Assembly (NCBI RefSeq): GCF_003369915.1
Contig: NC_046676.1
Location: 22,550,001-22,614,000, forward strand
Origin: Drosophila miranda
Lineage: Eukaryota > Arthropoda > Insecta > Diptera > Drosophilidae
Length of the DNA: 64,000 nt
Direction of reading: 5' to 3'
Shown: positions 1 to 13,778 of the stretch, piece by piece
Numbering within the stretch: the first letter of the stretch is position 1
Layout: each line of letters starts with the position of its first letter
The notes under the pieces: generated by a model
Told to the model about the DNA's origin: nothing
What the model saw: only the letters and a program-made list of their open reading frames with translations
Databases searched by the model: none
Made by a program: the position numbers and the translations under genes

Positions 1-89
1 AGGTTCGCTTTCGGCCCGATGAAATCCTGCAGTACTCCCTTCGGAATACCAGCCTAAACGAGCAATCGCTGCAGAGACACACCGCATAA
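1..89 (+). CDS. Possible 3' end of an unidentified plus-strand gene (partial)
   Basis: The frame starting at base 3 is open from the window edge to a TAA at 87-89, giving 28 residues that begin VRFRPDEILQYSL and end SLQRHTA. Codon use looks coding rather than repetitive, and no simple repeat is involved. Such a short open stretch arises by chance fairly often, so this is only a candidate last exon of a gene lying mostly to the left. If real, it would converge on unc-5. I do not recognise the protein. Confidence 0.35.
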   Translation, partial: VRFRPDEILQYSLRNTSLNEQSLQRHTA

Positions 90-477
90 TTTCAATTAGG
101 GTTGTTCGGTCTCTCAATCCTGAACTCTGATTCTAACTTACCCCAACCACCCGACGCATTCATCGCATGGGCGGTCTCGGCACGCTTTAGAGCGCATTAT
201 CGCCGTCATAACTCTATTTGATGTGATGCTCTGGGATCCCAGAGGACATGGGCATGGACGGGTCGCACCCCGAACCCGTAATGAAGCAAATCAAGTGTTG
301 ACCACTTCATTATGTTATGGAAAATTGTTAACAAAGCAACTCGTTGACTTGGCGATGAGCTCGGAGTGGGTTAAATCAACTAATCAAGTAGGTGAGCATA
401 TGTCCGCCAAAAACTTGGCCAAATTCGGCACGAGTGCATAAAAAAAACTACGAGTATATCCTGGGACATAGGACCCT

Positions 478-500
478 CGCCATCGCCATCGCCATCGCCC
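478..500. repeat. (GCCATC)n simple repeat
   Basis: Four near-perfect copies of a GCCATC hexamer, continuing into degenerate CTCGTC units. Confidence 0.8.
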
Positions 501-3500
501 TCGTCCTCGCCGACTGACGTGTGCAGCAATAATTTTTTATGACAGCACCGCAAGAAATATGAGCAAGCCTTGGGGACACATAAAATCAGTTGTTGTTTCT
601 ATGCTGTCGCTGCGTACACGGATCCCGTGCCACGAGGACACAGAGTCAATCTGCCGCCAGCAACCGCTGAGCTGGCAATCGGCATCGGCATGGACATCGT
701 GTTCAACAACATAACACAGTAGTCACAAATTAGGACCCAGGGGATCAAATTATTTAAAAAAAAGAAAGGCCGCAGAAACGATAGGCCACGACCAAAATGG
801 GCAGAAGATGGGCCTTATTCGTGAATTCGTTTCAAGGGGCATTACTTGTCCAGTAATGGTCGTTGCATGCGTCATTTTATGGCCAGTTGCAGAAAAATTG
901 CCAGCCATATTTGGCAAAAACGATGGACTCACATAACGGATGGCACTTTGATTGCGCCGAGGACCAAATGAGGTGGGGGCCGGATGCTGCTGCTGGATGT
1001 TCATTTTTAGGCGAACAACAAATTGTGTACTTTCGCTTGGAATGATCTACGAAATCGGGGTCTGTTGGAAAAAGTCCAACAAGATTGTTCCTGTAGCAGA
1101 CGACAAGGAATATAAAGTAATCAGAGGAGCAAATGCTCTGGCCGGAAAATAAGAACACAGCTGAAATATTATACTATATAAATGGTTAAAAAAGTCTTTT
1201 CATTACGGCCCATATTAAGTCTAAACTTTACGGAAATGTGTTTAATTTAAATATGAAATACATTTATTTTATTTATTAAATGTATTTAGATCAAATATCA
1301 TAAAAATGTAAGTGAAAAAACATATTTTTCAATATGTATTAATACATATTCCACTCTCAGCTGCAAATGTTTTTCGTAAATATTTAGATCTAAGTGAAAA
1401 TACTTTAGGTTTTTGTTTTGTGGTTGTACCAGAATACCAATGTTGTATTAGATATCTTGAAGACAAAAACATATGTGCTACATTCAGATTTGATGACTGG
1501 AAATGCGACAGCAGAGACTCTAAGAGGGGGATGTTGTATTTGAATTTAAACAAAATTCAACTTTATTGCTACTGAGATTTGCGTCATTAAAAATAAATAT
1601 GTTTGCGATTTGGGAGTAAGTGGGCGTGGGACTGAGTCTGGGAGTGGGAGTGGCGGTGGCGGCAGGATGAGATCCCCGGCCGGATGACTGCTGCGGCATT
1701 TCGGATTACCAAGTGGTGTCAAATGACACGGCTTGCGTGCTTTAATCCGTGGAAATACCTGCGGCGGTATTGGCAACGAGAACGAACCCAACCCAACCCC
1801 ACCCCACCAGAGCTATTACACGGTCACATGCTGGGACCCAAGGGTGGTTTCGCGGCCTCTGCTTGTGCGAAAATTTGTAAAAGTCAAAATCCATCTTTTG
1901 AGCAAACAGAAGCTCTGGCCAGAGGTCGAGCTCAGGTGGGCCGAGCACAGGCACAGCGGGTAGCTCGGGTGGCTCAGTGGGGTGCTCCGTGGGAGTGTAG
2001 TGAAGTGGAGTGTAAGCTGCTTGCTCAAAACATGATAGCCTGACTGACGTCGATGTTGTTTCTGACGAATGTACATACGAGTACCCGTACCCAAGCACAC
2101 ACACATCCTGACAAATATTCCGCATAGCCTCAAACGGGTATCAAAGTATTGGTGAAGTTCTCGGCTCTTGATTATGTAAAATCCCGTGCACGTGCTCAAA
2201 GCAAAGATTTTTCCGATGAGAACAAGCCGCACGTGTACACAGGCTGACGTATGCACCGTACGTGGCAAGGCCCACCGCAGCTGAGCGCACCCGAGCCCAA
2301 GCTCAACGGGGAGTTTGTTTGTGCCGTGTGGCGTTTATTCTATTACACAAGTTTATTACGACAATCCGCTGTAAGAAACGTGCGCACGTCAAGTCAAAGA
2401 AAGTCCCTACGAAACCCCCATCCCTCCACAAAGACTTGGTTGCCAGCGAGCGAATTTTTCTATTAGGCAGTCATTAGAGCAGAAGGAGCAGCCCGAGCAG
2501 CCCGAGCTGGGACTGCCACTGCCACTGCCACTGCAACAGAGGGTGTATGGTGTACGGTTGGCTTGCTCACAGCCTGAGTTGAGTGAGTACTGTGTACTGT
2601 GCGGGGTTTGCAGTGCTGTGTCGCCGTGTCGAAAGTGTGTAATAAAGCGAAACGCTCCCACAAATTGAGCCACGCTACTTGAACCCTCAATTATGTGGCC
2701 ATTTCTGCCTCTGCCCCACCATTGCCCATGCCCAGGCCCACGCCTTTCCCTTGCTTCGGCTGCGGCTGCGGCATAGGCATCGGCATCGGCTTTGTAACCG
2801 AGTGCAACATATGTCTGTATTTGCTTCATGGCTCTTGCTGCCGATTTGCACGCTATAATTGGAGGAGCGCCTTTGGTTGCTTGGTGCTTATCATTGCTCT
2901 GTTTGGCAGCTGATTAAATTAAAATAAATCATTTAAAAAGGCGTCTGTGCTCTTACGGATGGAGTTTCCCCGTATCGACACCGACGTCGCGACGTCCTGA
3001 CAGGTGCAGGATAAGTCATCCGTGCAGTCAGGTTGCAGGCAGGCCCAACCACTCAAGGGGTCCAAGCTCCCGCGAGCACAAACGAAATCGCGGTCCCAGA
3101 CCAGACCAGACCAGACCAAGCCAAGCCCAACACGAGCCAAGTGCTCATCATGGTTAATGATTATGCGCATTGCCAACAAGTGCGCCTCGCAAATATGTGT
3201 ATCTGAGCAGCGAGCGACCTCAGCTGACGGCAAAGGGATAATCCGATGGACAAATACAAGCGCGTCCTGGTCATGCCTGGTCCCCAGACCATGGCTGTCG
3301 CACTTCAATCGAAGCGATTATCAAAAATGGCCGCTATGAAAGGTCAAAAGTGGGGGGCGACAACGGTGAATGCCGCCCGAGCACTGACTGTTTGTTTGTG
3401 CGTGTGATTTGGAGGATTTGGTTGCATTGTAGCCAATAGTGCAAATCGTCAAGCGATAACCGAGCGGGGGAATACGGCAGCCATGGCAAATAATGCGCCC

Positions 3501-6500
3501 TGCCTTTTGTGGGGTAAGCCGGGAACAGGCGTAGCTTTTTGCAGCCTCCCCTAAATACGAGCTCTAAGGAGTACTCCAATGAGTAAATGTATATATCGAG
3601 GGTTATATGTATGTATGCACATACATACATACAAGAGCAAAGTTTACATCAAGCTCAACTGCCGAACTGGTAGTTAGAACTAAGTTGCAGACGAATTTCG
3701 TATCAAAATATGACCTATTACAGATACGTATTATCCAAATATGTATATATCAATTTTACAAGATCGTAAGTGCTTCCAACTACAGGAACACAACATACCC
3801 TTGTACTCTCAAAGTACTGCGTAATTTTCGAAATGTAACTGCCTTGTTGCCATCGCTTTTCATTTAAACAGCTTTGGCATTTGGGGCTATTTACAGCTGC
3901 AGAGAAAATGACAGATTAAAAACAAAAAACATAAAACAGGAGCTTAATAATGTTAAGACCATTGTCTGATTTTTCTGCGCCACAGTGGCGTGGCCTTTGT
4001 GAGTGGTTCTCCATGCGTATACGCAATGTCCTGACTCAGATACTTCATTGATTTTTCCCGCTCGCTACTTTGTTAAACACATTTTTTCCCCCACTGGCAT
4101 CGCGCCTTGGAGGTAGTGGAGCAGATGGCGGCGGCTGAGATGAAACCAGAGCCGAACCGAACCCAGGAGCCAGACAGACGGAAAATGGCGGCCAAAACGA
4201 AAGCCCAGACGAAGACGACGAACGAACGCTTGGGCACGGGGAAAACTATGCTTTGCTTAAGAAAAATTCCGCCGCCTTCCGCCCGACGCCGACTTTGATG
4301 CCCGCCCCGTGCTTCAGCTGCTCCTGGTTTTGTCGCTGCGCAATAGCGAAACATAAACAGCAACATCAAATTGAGAGCGAGCGCCGTGACTGTCGTCGTC
4401 ACCACGCCCCCATTATGCGATTGGTCCTTGCGGCGTGTGGAAAAGAATAAGCATAAGAATTTGCGTGTGAAAAAATGATCGGAATATGAGAGCGAGCATG
4501 CGACACGTTTGCCGGGACGGAACGACACGATGGCAGGCTCGGGCGGGAGACGGGAGACGGGAAATGGAATGTGGGATATGAGGTATGAGGGCGACGTGTG
4601 AAGTATACGTGCGAATGGCAGAAGTTTCGCCCCATTACCGAGGGTCAGAGCGCGAATGGGGTGTGGGTGTTGGTGTGCCACTCGTATGCTGTGCAACGAG
4701 TGAAACGGAAAAAAATACAACTCAAAAACGGAAGGGGCGTAAGAACCCAAAGCGCCGCTTGGGCTACAAAAAGTAACTAATGGCAAAAGGCGAAGGTGCC
4801 CTGCGCATCGATTAAAATGGTGGCCTGCGGCAGCAAGGAGCCTTCGAGAGCGACACAATTGTGCAAGTGGCAGCAGCTCCTTCTGCCCCTGTCCCCGCCC
4901 CCGTCCGCGCCCCTATTTTGTGGCGAGCTTCGGTTCATGTGCGCCCATTGTTCTTATGTCCGTGTGCCTTACCAGGAATTTTATTTATTTGCTGGCTACC
5001 TGCACTTGAGTTCCATGAAATCTGAAGTATTTACATTTATTCAAGAGCCATTGGAGCTCCACTGGGGTGGGGTACAGGTACCGGTATCGATGCAGATGGT
5101 GTTTCATTGATTATGAAAATGCAATATTGGAGAAAACAAGCCATGTAAGCTGATTGTATTCGTCCGACCCCATCATTGTTACATTCTGATGCGAATGACA
5201 AGTCAGTAAGTTGGAAGGGAATACATTTAAAAGCTCTCATATTCTATATAGATAGGTTATTTTGAGAAGCTATCTGTACAATATAGTAGTTAATGAAACA
5301 GCTTTAACTAATTGGGCACTGGATTTTCCAGACTAGATTCTTTCTCTCTTATTTATGCGAATGGAACTCCCTAGTCTGAGTCTGAGGGTGGTCACACCAT
5401 CAGATGATTGCCACGCAGTGAAGGAAGCATCTGTGACCGGAGGGGCTCGTTCACGTCCTTGATTCAGCCTGCATACAAATCTATAGAGAGGAAATGGCTC
5501 CAACCAACATCATTCAAGAAACAATTCATCAAGTGGCTTACAGATATTGTACAATTGTTAAAACTTAATTGGCATACGGGAAATCGTTTCTGGAATGAAA
5601 AACAGCGCTGAGCCTCGAAAAGTGAAACTTGAATTGAAATATTTATGCCATTATATTTGCCACGAGAGTGGAAAAATTTAAATTTAAGTGTCTTTATATA
5701 CATATTTTTTTAATATATATAGTAATTAAAATGAATATATTTATGCTTGCTACAAAATGTGATTGTAAATCCTCAAGATGTAATCAAAGTGAAAAAGTGA
5801 ACATTTAATTTAAATAGGAGTGTGTTTCTTTTACCATGCCATTTTTCTCTCAGTGAAATGCCATGCCGAAACTAAATAATTTAGCCATCAAATCAGTAAA
5901 GTATCCTCCATTTATGAATCTCAGATAGCGGATGCTGTGTTCCTAAAACGATTTTACAAATGTCAGTCTTTTCCATTATGCATCACGATTACTAGATGTA
6001 CTTGCTTTAATCAACTTTTGAGCCCACAATCGGGGCAGCACACGCGATTAAAACGACGAACGGCAAATGGAAAGTAATTTGCAATGTAAATGAAAAAATT
6101 CGCTGCGCATGTGCAAGGGTTGGATCGACTAGGCGAGGGAGCGGGGCGGGGCGGAGCAGAAACCCATTGAGCATTGATTCCGAATGCAGTGCCACGCCAG
6201 GCAACGGCAAAGGCAACAACAGCGACAACAGTGCGGTGGGAGAGAGGTTGGGAAAAGGGAACGGAAGCCCGTTCATAACACCATGAATGAGCAGCCGGCC
6301 AGGGCCAGGGCCAGGTGGAGTCGAAGTCGAAGTGGACGCCGGAGCCATCGGCAAACAAATTCATTGCGTTTTACACAGGTGTCAACGCTACGTGATAACT
6401 AAACGAAATGCAATTGCGACAAATTGCAGCGACGAGAACTGCACGCATACTCTCCGACTACAGTGAGGCTTTTGCAGCACGAACAAACCAACGGATTGCT

Positions 6501-7118
6501 GGATGCTCCAAATGTCTGCGGCGGGACAAGTTTAATTAAAAAACACATGTTTGCCTAAATTGCCCCCGATTAAGCCGCCTCGCCTGACCTGGTTCTTTAG
6601 CCGAGCCGCAAGCCGCTGGCCGCAAGCCGCAAGCCTAGCCAAGTCCACTGGTCATTGGAGTCCGTGGTATCTTCCACTCATTAAAGTTTGGCCTTTGTTT
6701 GCCTTTTACTGTGACACTTTCGCGCCCTACGAAATGGCAGCAATTATGTGAAAAGTGAAATTTCTGGCTATGCCCCCTGCAGCCTCCCCCACTTTACCGT
6801 GCTGCTGCTGGCTGGTGATGCTGCAGTTCAGTTGCGATTGTCTTCGGAGACCAGCCTTGAGAGCAGTAAAAACTGATATTGGCATTACAGCTGTGCTCCA
6901 TATCTGGGTAATGTTTTGTTCGTTCTGTTTCTCCGGTCGCTGATTGCCGTTGCCGTTGCCGGTGCCGGCTTCTGTTGCCTGTTGTTGTATTTAATTAATT
7001 TTGAATACATTCAAAGAAGAAATGCGCATGCCTGTGACCTTGAGCAATTAGGCTCGTCGGTCGGTCCCGTCTGGCATATCGGTTGGTTGTGCCATATACC
7101 TACATACGAGTACTACAT

Positions 7119-7202
7119 ATATACATACATACATACATACATATATGCCAGAGCTTCCGTCATCTCTGTGGAGGTGTATGTGTGTGTGTGTGTGTGTGTG
7201 TG
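7119..7202. repeat. (ATAC)n and (TG)n microsatellites
   Basis: A run of ATAC tetramers at about 7119-7142 is followed, 35 bases on, by about eleven TG dinucleotides up to 7202. A second TG run lies at 7546-7580. Confidence 0.85.
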
Positions 7203-10200
7203 CAGCAGAGGCTAGTAATTAACACTTGAAATTTCAAGAGCATTAGTCAACGCTCTCTTCCGACTCTCTCGCTCGTTTCTCTCTGTCTCTGTCGCTCTTC
7301 TTTCTCTATGTCTGTCTCTGTGCGTCTGAGTGGCTATGGGCTATTGGCTATGGGCTGTGGCTGCACTTGAAATGCAAAAGTCAATTGAAATACCAGCCAG
7401 AGGTGGTGGGGGATGGGGGATGGGGGTTGGGCCGGTCCACGTCCACCGCCAACAACAAAAGCTGTTAGTAGTTCAACGAACTTTCTCAGATCGATATGTG
7501 CATATATTGTACTCGTATATGTATATACGAGTATGTCATTTCCAGTGTGAGTGTGTGTGTTTGTGTGTGTGTGTGTGTGGGGAGAGTTAAAATGGCTGCA
7601 GTATAATATTTATTTATGGCAAATCGAAATGTAAATGCGATGGAAAATATTGCATAAAATACAAAGGCTCAACTGCTTGTCAACTTGTTTGCCATTGCCG
7701 AGGAGAGTAAAAATAAATAAATGAAAAATACAAATTTAAATAAAACCTGACTCCACATTGTATGCCAAATATTGCAAGTTATGAATAAAACATTCGCAAA
7801 TGGGCAAAATAAATTCCATCAGCATCCATACAAACAACAGAGTCAGGAGAAATACAAAGGAATTGCAAATGGATCTCACAACAACAACAGCAACAAAAAC
7901 GACATCGACAACGACAACGAAAACTTTGCAACTGCAACTGCAACTGCAACAATGTACGTACACACAACTTCAACGCAATCGCATTCGAATATGGGCTGCG
8001 AATTCGTATCATCATGAGATGGAATGGAAAAGGGAATGGGGATGTGGATGTGGATGGGGATGGTCGGCTGAGGCTGAGGCTCAAGTTGAGTATCTGTATC
8101 TGTTCCTACTCGCATCCGCACTCCTGGCGCTGTGGGTTGCGTGGTGGGGCAAACAATGGTTGCTGATGCTGTTGATGCTGACAGCGGCTGTGCTTGTGCC
8201 CAGCGGCAGTAACGACAACCTATACATGGTTAACTCTTGTGCTTCCATGGCGATTCCCTAACTCCCCCCAAACCCACACACACCAATGCACATACACAAA
8301 ACACACTCACACACAGCGACACACATTTGTGCGCACATGCGCCATGCAAAAGAAATGGCGGCTCGGTCTGGTTGCGTCTCCGGCTCCATCTCAATCTCCG
8401 TCTCCCGACCCGGGTCTTGGATGCGTTTGGTTTTTTTTGTTGCCTCCATTTCTATTGGACACATAACTCATGACATTCGGGAGACAAGTAGCGAACCTGG
8501 CTGCTGTCAAACGCACCAAATGTTGAGATCCTGCCAACAACTAGAAAAAACCCACATAAATAAATAAATAGAATTCTGGGACTGACTGCAGCTCGGATCT
8601 CGACTTGGACATGCACGTAGACATGGACATGGACCAACGACAATCCACAGCCGCTGGCTGCTCTCAATGGTCGGCGGTCGGCGGTCGGTGGTCTGCGGGT
8701 TTTGGTCTTTCAGCGCAGTTCACTTGTACGAGTACGTAGCATCCTGCCGGCACTAAGCACTGAAATGTGCGACATGTGTCCAGCTTTGGTAAGCGACGCC
8801 TGCGGCTTCCAGCGATTGTACACTGAACGAAAATGTCATCATACAGTATTCAATTTCAAAAGCATATTCGATCCGATGAAGTATTAACAGTTTAACAATC
8901 TTTTTGTGTTCCATCTCAATAAAGCCTTCATTCATGAATAGGCAAATTATTTGAAATCAGATCGGACTAATGTGTGATGGTTTGGAAATATAAAACCTTT
9001 GGATCCTTTTTTTCTAGGTATAATTCAAACAAAAGCTTCGGCTGACACATATATATAAAAAATATATTTTCCTATCCACCAACAATTAAAATTATAGCAA
9101 TAATGCTGCTTTCGGAGTAAATATCACAAAAGCAGAGGCCAAACACACTGAAGAACAGGGAACTCACATCGACTCTGTTTGACATCCGGATCTTAAATAC
9201 GTATGCGCATAGTGGCAATTCGCTTTAAAGTTCTGACTTGAAACAAACGAGATCTAATGTCGTGAATTTAAATTTTCTTTTGAGACTGATACCAAATTTC
9301 TTCATTCCTACAATCGTTATACCTCATAGATGTCTATGAATTGTATCTGTACTGTGTTTTAATTTTAAATTGGGTAAAAGTACGGAATTACTTAATCGTT
9401 GGTGAATGTTTCTTAACTTATAAAGTCGCGAATAATATTCTCCACAATTGTATATTAATTTGAGTTTTATTCAGTGTTGCAATGTTTTTTAAAATAAATA
9501 AATAAAAGCTGTGGATTATTCGCAGAAAAAACCACTAGAATAGGGATAGGACAATACAGCGGGACCAGGATAAGAAGAGCCACAACCGAAAGCGAAACAT
9601 GTCAAGTAGGTATGTACTACCTTGTTTTGCCTGGTTTTTCCTATATAACCCCAATTGAAAATCGGACATTATTTCGATTTTCCCAGCTTAGTAATTGGTT
9701 TTTTCGAAGTTTACTGAAGAGGAAATTGAAACATTGTACAAAACAGAACAGAACTACCAGCTACAATTCAATACAACAATGCCACCGAGCAAAAACACAC
9801 CCGGGCAGGACAGCCGTCCCCATTGCCACTGTCCGATAGTCGATTTGTATGGCATTCGAAATGTTAACTGACGTCCAAGCAGCTCCTCCAGCAGCAGAAG
9901 CAGCAGCAGCAGAATCGGCAGCTACAACTACAACAATGGCGTTGACTTGCAGTCCACATCAAAGTAACAACATGAATCCTACGCAAACGCAACCAATCTT
10001 CAAAGGCAACAGAAATACCAACAGGCCGTGGAGGAAGGACTGCGGATGGGGCTGTGGCTGTGGCTGTGTCTGGGGCAGGGGCAGAGGCAGAGGCGAGGGC
10101 GAGAACGGTTGGATGCGGCTTCGATACAGCGTACCAATTGGATGCCACGAACGTCGCGACGTTCGCAGTGCCTACAGCAAAGATATCAAATGTATTGATA

Positions 10201-12768
10201 AGCCAGGAACCTTGGGCTTTGGCACTGCCACTGCCACTGCCACTCTGGCACAGCTCCAGCTCGGACTGCAATTTCCACTGAAAACAGCGAAACATCGGGC
10301 AATGGCAATGGCAACGGCAATGTGGATGTGGATGTAAGCTTGCGGAGGTCGCAAATAGAGGCTCGGTGATGGTAGCAGAAGCACCAGGTTTGGCGTTCGG
10401 TGGCCATTATGATGCTGCTCCTTGGGGATCCGGCGACAGCAACGGCAAAAGCAACACAGGCAACAGCAGCACAGCAGCAACGTCGATGGACGATTGACGA
10501 TGGTTGCTGCTCAGGTAGATAAATTCGTAATACAACCGAAACGTCTGCAATTTCTTGGATCTTGGCCTGAAACTGGCTGTGTCTTCGATGGTTTTATGTA
10601 TAGGACTGGACCCCATTGTCCACAGTCCGGACTGTCCATTGAGGCTTCGACATGTTGCAGGCTGCATATTCGTTTTTATTATTTTTTTTTTTTGCTTTGC
10701 TTTCGTTTCAGAGTATTTTGTATTGTTTTGTGTTTTTGCGGTTATCCAGCGCTTTCAACGCCTTGCGATCAACGCTTTGCCGTCCCGTCCGTCCCGTTCG
10801 TCCATTGTCTTAGTCGAAGACAAGGGCCGCAGAATCCTCAGCAGCATAATTCATGTTTCACGCCCTTTGCGGAGAGCAGACAAATTCAAAATGGCAGCTG
10901 GGGCTGCCATCTGCCTTGCCTTGCCCGAGCTCTGCAATTATTGGATTGACTATGCCATGGCCTAATCAAAGGTTGGCTTACGCCATTGAGTGTTCGTGAA
11001 ATTGCATGCAAATTATTGGGCCGAGGAAACTGGGTTTGACCTGAAACCGATAGCTTCATTAAAGCTTGTGCTGCAACCTAAGGAGCAATAGAACCGATAT
11101 CTTGGGAATTGCCCTTTCAACTACATATTATCAGAGCATGTGTGGTTTGGTTGGACCTTTGATACAATATTTACTCATTACTTGAAGACGTCGCTTCCGT
11201 TGGCCAAATACATACTCGCATGGACGAGTATTTGCACAGTTCTCGAGAGAAACAATGTGGCATTTTATGAACGCTATTTGTATACATATGTATGTACTCG
11301 TAAAATTACCCCATTCTCGATTGAAGGACCTGCTGCCCGTCAAATCATGCTACAGTTTCACACAAAAAAATAAAAAAAATAAGCTTAGGTATAAATGAAG
11401 ACTAAACCCATAATATTGCACCTGCGGGTGCTGGGACTTATTGATTCCCACATTTTGTAGCGTTCGAAATAAGCTGCTGTGATGGCCACCAGATATACCG
11501 ACGAAACTCTGAAGCTTGAAGGAGGGCAGAACCAGAAACATCAGTAGCGGCAGCTAAAAATTGTCAGCGCCGAATCGAAATCGTTGTTAGATTGGAATTT
11601 CAACCCAATTAGGAAATTTTTCAATAAGCGACAACGATATTGGCCGAGCCGATGCTTCTGCCCGCTGTCCTTTCTGCTGAAAAATGCAAAACCTTCGACG
11701 GTCAAGTCTATACGACGAATACGAGTACAACTGCTCACACAAATGCAAGAGTCAGCAAACGATACATAAAATATATTGTTATGTCTGCGGTGAGAAAACT
11801 AATTGACGATGACAGCAGTCGGAGACGGCGGCTTCCAATAACACTATCCAACAGCCAAAGTTAATCCAGGAGCCAGCAAGTCTATAGGGAAAAGTCAATT
11901 TTCTTCCAGTTAAGAAATAAAAATCCGATTTTGTTGGCTAGTGTAGCCGACGAGGCTGCTCATGGTCCTACGTAAGAGTATGACCAGGATCTCTTTTTTC
12001 AGCAGTTGCTGTCGGGGACGGACCGGACGGGAATGGTTTCGGGATGGCGACAGGGGCTCGACAGACGCTTTTTCCCTACATGCTTGTTTGTACGAGTATT
12101 GTATGAATGTAAGTGGCAGTGGCCTTCGTAGATTTCTATTTGGGAGATGGAGCAAAAACCGCAATCGCTTAAAGTTATTTATACGTATGATGGTGAGGGA
12201 TATAAAAGGTGCCGCCAATGCAACAGCAATCATTTTGTGTTGCATGAAATTATTGATTTGTTATTTGTAGAATTGCTGCCGGACCCAAAGCCAGAGTCCA
12301 GACTGTTTCGGCTTTAGCTTTAGCTCGTTAAAAGGTCCGAGTCGCCGTTCCGTTGCCGTTGCCGTGCTCTACGCTGATTGCTTAACTTGACTGGTAGCTG
12401 CATGTATCTTAATTTTCTCGAATTCATGCCAATTGTTCCAGGCGCTATTACCCAGGAATGCTACGAAAGTGCAGAAATGCAGTCTATCAATTGATCTTGT
12501 TGCGACATACATATAGCAGGTTATGGATGCCGTAAAATTAAATAAATAAGAACTAGTAATAACACAGAACAGATTGCTTATACTGGCCGAAGTTTATATA
12601 CCCTTCCAATAATCTGCTTTTTAATTTATTAATTTAAATGAATTATTAGGCAATGCTAAAGTCGAGTGCCACTTGTTTTGCTTGTATGTTTGTGCTGCAT
12701 CAAAAATGTGATGTTTCCCATAACAAGTCAATTTTATACCGTGCATTAATGTAATAATATGAACGTAG

Positions 12769-13197
12769 TTTGGCGCCAAACAAATCAAACTGATGTGTTT
12801 TGAAATCGAAAACATTGCAACACTCACTAAAAGGCCATCGCCATCTGTGTGTGAGGTTCCACACTATGGCATCAACAAGGCGGCTCACTGGCGCTCCATG
12901 CTGTCAGGGTTTTTATATGGCAGCGAGCTTCTGTCAGAGCCAATATAGGGTTATGCTATCGATCTCTGACAAAAGCTCGGAGCCATGAAAATGATATTTA
13001 AGTAGAAATCAGCCGCGAAGTTCAAATCTCCTAGCCTGTGGGATTAACGCTTAGTAACTTACTCTGAAGGAGCGTTTCCATCATTCGTTGCTGAAATTGT
13101 CGTTGCTGAATATGGCGAAATTGTGACCATTCTGCCGCTGGATAACCAGTACATTGAGGGAGACATCTCTACGGGACAGCTCAAAGTATTGGCATAA
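12769..13197 (+). pseudogene. Coding-like single-frame remnant with four internal stops, unidentified
   Basis: One plus-strand frame reads as plausible protein for 142 codons and ends at TAA 13195-13197. It is broken by TAG 12946, TGA 12967, TAG 13003 and TAA 13045, and needs no frameshift. Segments such as CEVPHYGINKAAHWRSML (about 12850-12903), QKLGAMKMIFK (12970-13002) and FVAEIVVAEYGEIVTILPLD (13084-13143) have balanced, non-repetitive composition, unlike the surrounding DNA. A possible start is the ATG at 12793. Removing the stops as introns fails, because the flanking bases are not GT..AG. The likeliest reading is a recently inactivated gene or retrocopy. I do not recognise the family, and chance cannot be excluded without a protein search. 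Confidence 0.45.
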
Positions 13198-13770
13198 GAG
13201 TGCACATTATGTTTGGCAAATCAGACGGAAATAACGCATACATGCACACTTATGCACGCCTGTATCGTTACACTTGCGACATGGCTGCCCTTCTCTTTGT
13301 CATCGTTAGGCCTTTGTTTATATGCTGATAAGCGTGTTAACTGCATATTGTGCATACTACATTTTTGGGTGCCCCAACCGTTTAATAATTTACTCAAAAG
13401 TGAGGTCGAATTGCTTCCTAAGATAAAACGACGCACCTACATTCATCTATTAAGGATGGTGCAGAGGCGCCCCTCTCCTGTCATTCTCTTCGTCAACGTT
13501 AATCCTTTGCTCTTCTGCTATTTACTGATAACTATTTCAATATATTGGCCGAAGCAGCAACAGTATGCCATAAGGAGCAATGGGCGAAGGAGCAATGGAC
13601 AGACAGTAAGCCATGCATTAAATGCATATTGCATCCTGTATTTATGGGCCCAAGGATATTTTGCATCTCGACATATCTCTTTCCGTCTGAAATTTGGGTA
13701 GAAATCTTTATCATAAAGTTGATATAGGATCGATCTGCAAAGGACTTGAAAAGCTACGGCACACGGATTG
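13198..13770. other. Spacer between the pseudogene-like frame and the unc-5 3' end
   Basis: A 162-codon open frame at 13213-13701 follows the remnant in the same frame. It has no start context, domain or composition that I can support as a gene. Confidence 0.5.
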
Positions 13771-13778
13771 GTTTTTTT

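Larger units (their letters stand above)
90..12768. other. Gene-poor spacer, about 12.7 kb
   Basis: No multi-exon gene could be built on either strand. The open frames present are short, or are driven by simple repeats such as CAG/CTG, GCAACT and GGCTGT runs. AT-rich patches lie near 1190-1580, 5640-5800, 8870-9520 and 12520-12640. Simple repeats are frequent and the clearest are listed separately. The stretch may hold regulatory DNA of the flanking genes, but nothing in it can be assigned by eye. An 87-codon frame at 1312-1575 sits in an AT-rich patch and has no recognisable features. Confidence 0.7.

Noticed and set aside
421-434. AATTCGGCACGAG, identical to a cDNA library adaptor
   Set aside because: The preceding base does not make an EcoRI site and there is no cDNA junction or poly(A) insert structure; most likely coincidence, though vector screening would settle it.
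4073-4858. 261-codon open frame on the minus strand
   Set aside because: Composition is erratic, there is no domain or splice support, and the region looks like ordinary spacer; judged a chance frame.
9849-10337. Alanine/glutamine and tryptophan-glycine-rich open frame
   Set aside because: Produced by CAG and GGCTGT simple repeats; no start or splice support.
13213-13701. 162-codon frame following the pseudogene-like remnant
   Set aside because: It shares the frame by chance after a real stop; composition is irregular and no motif is visible.
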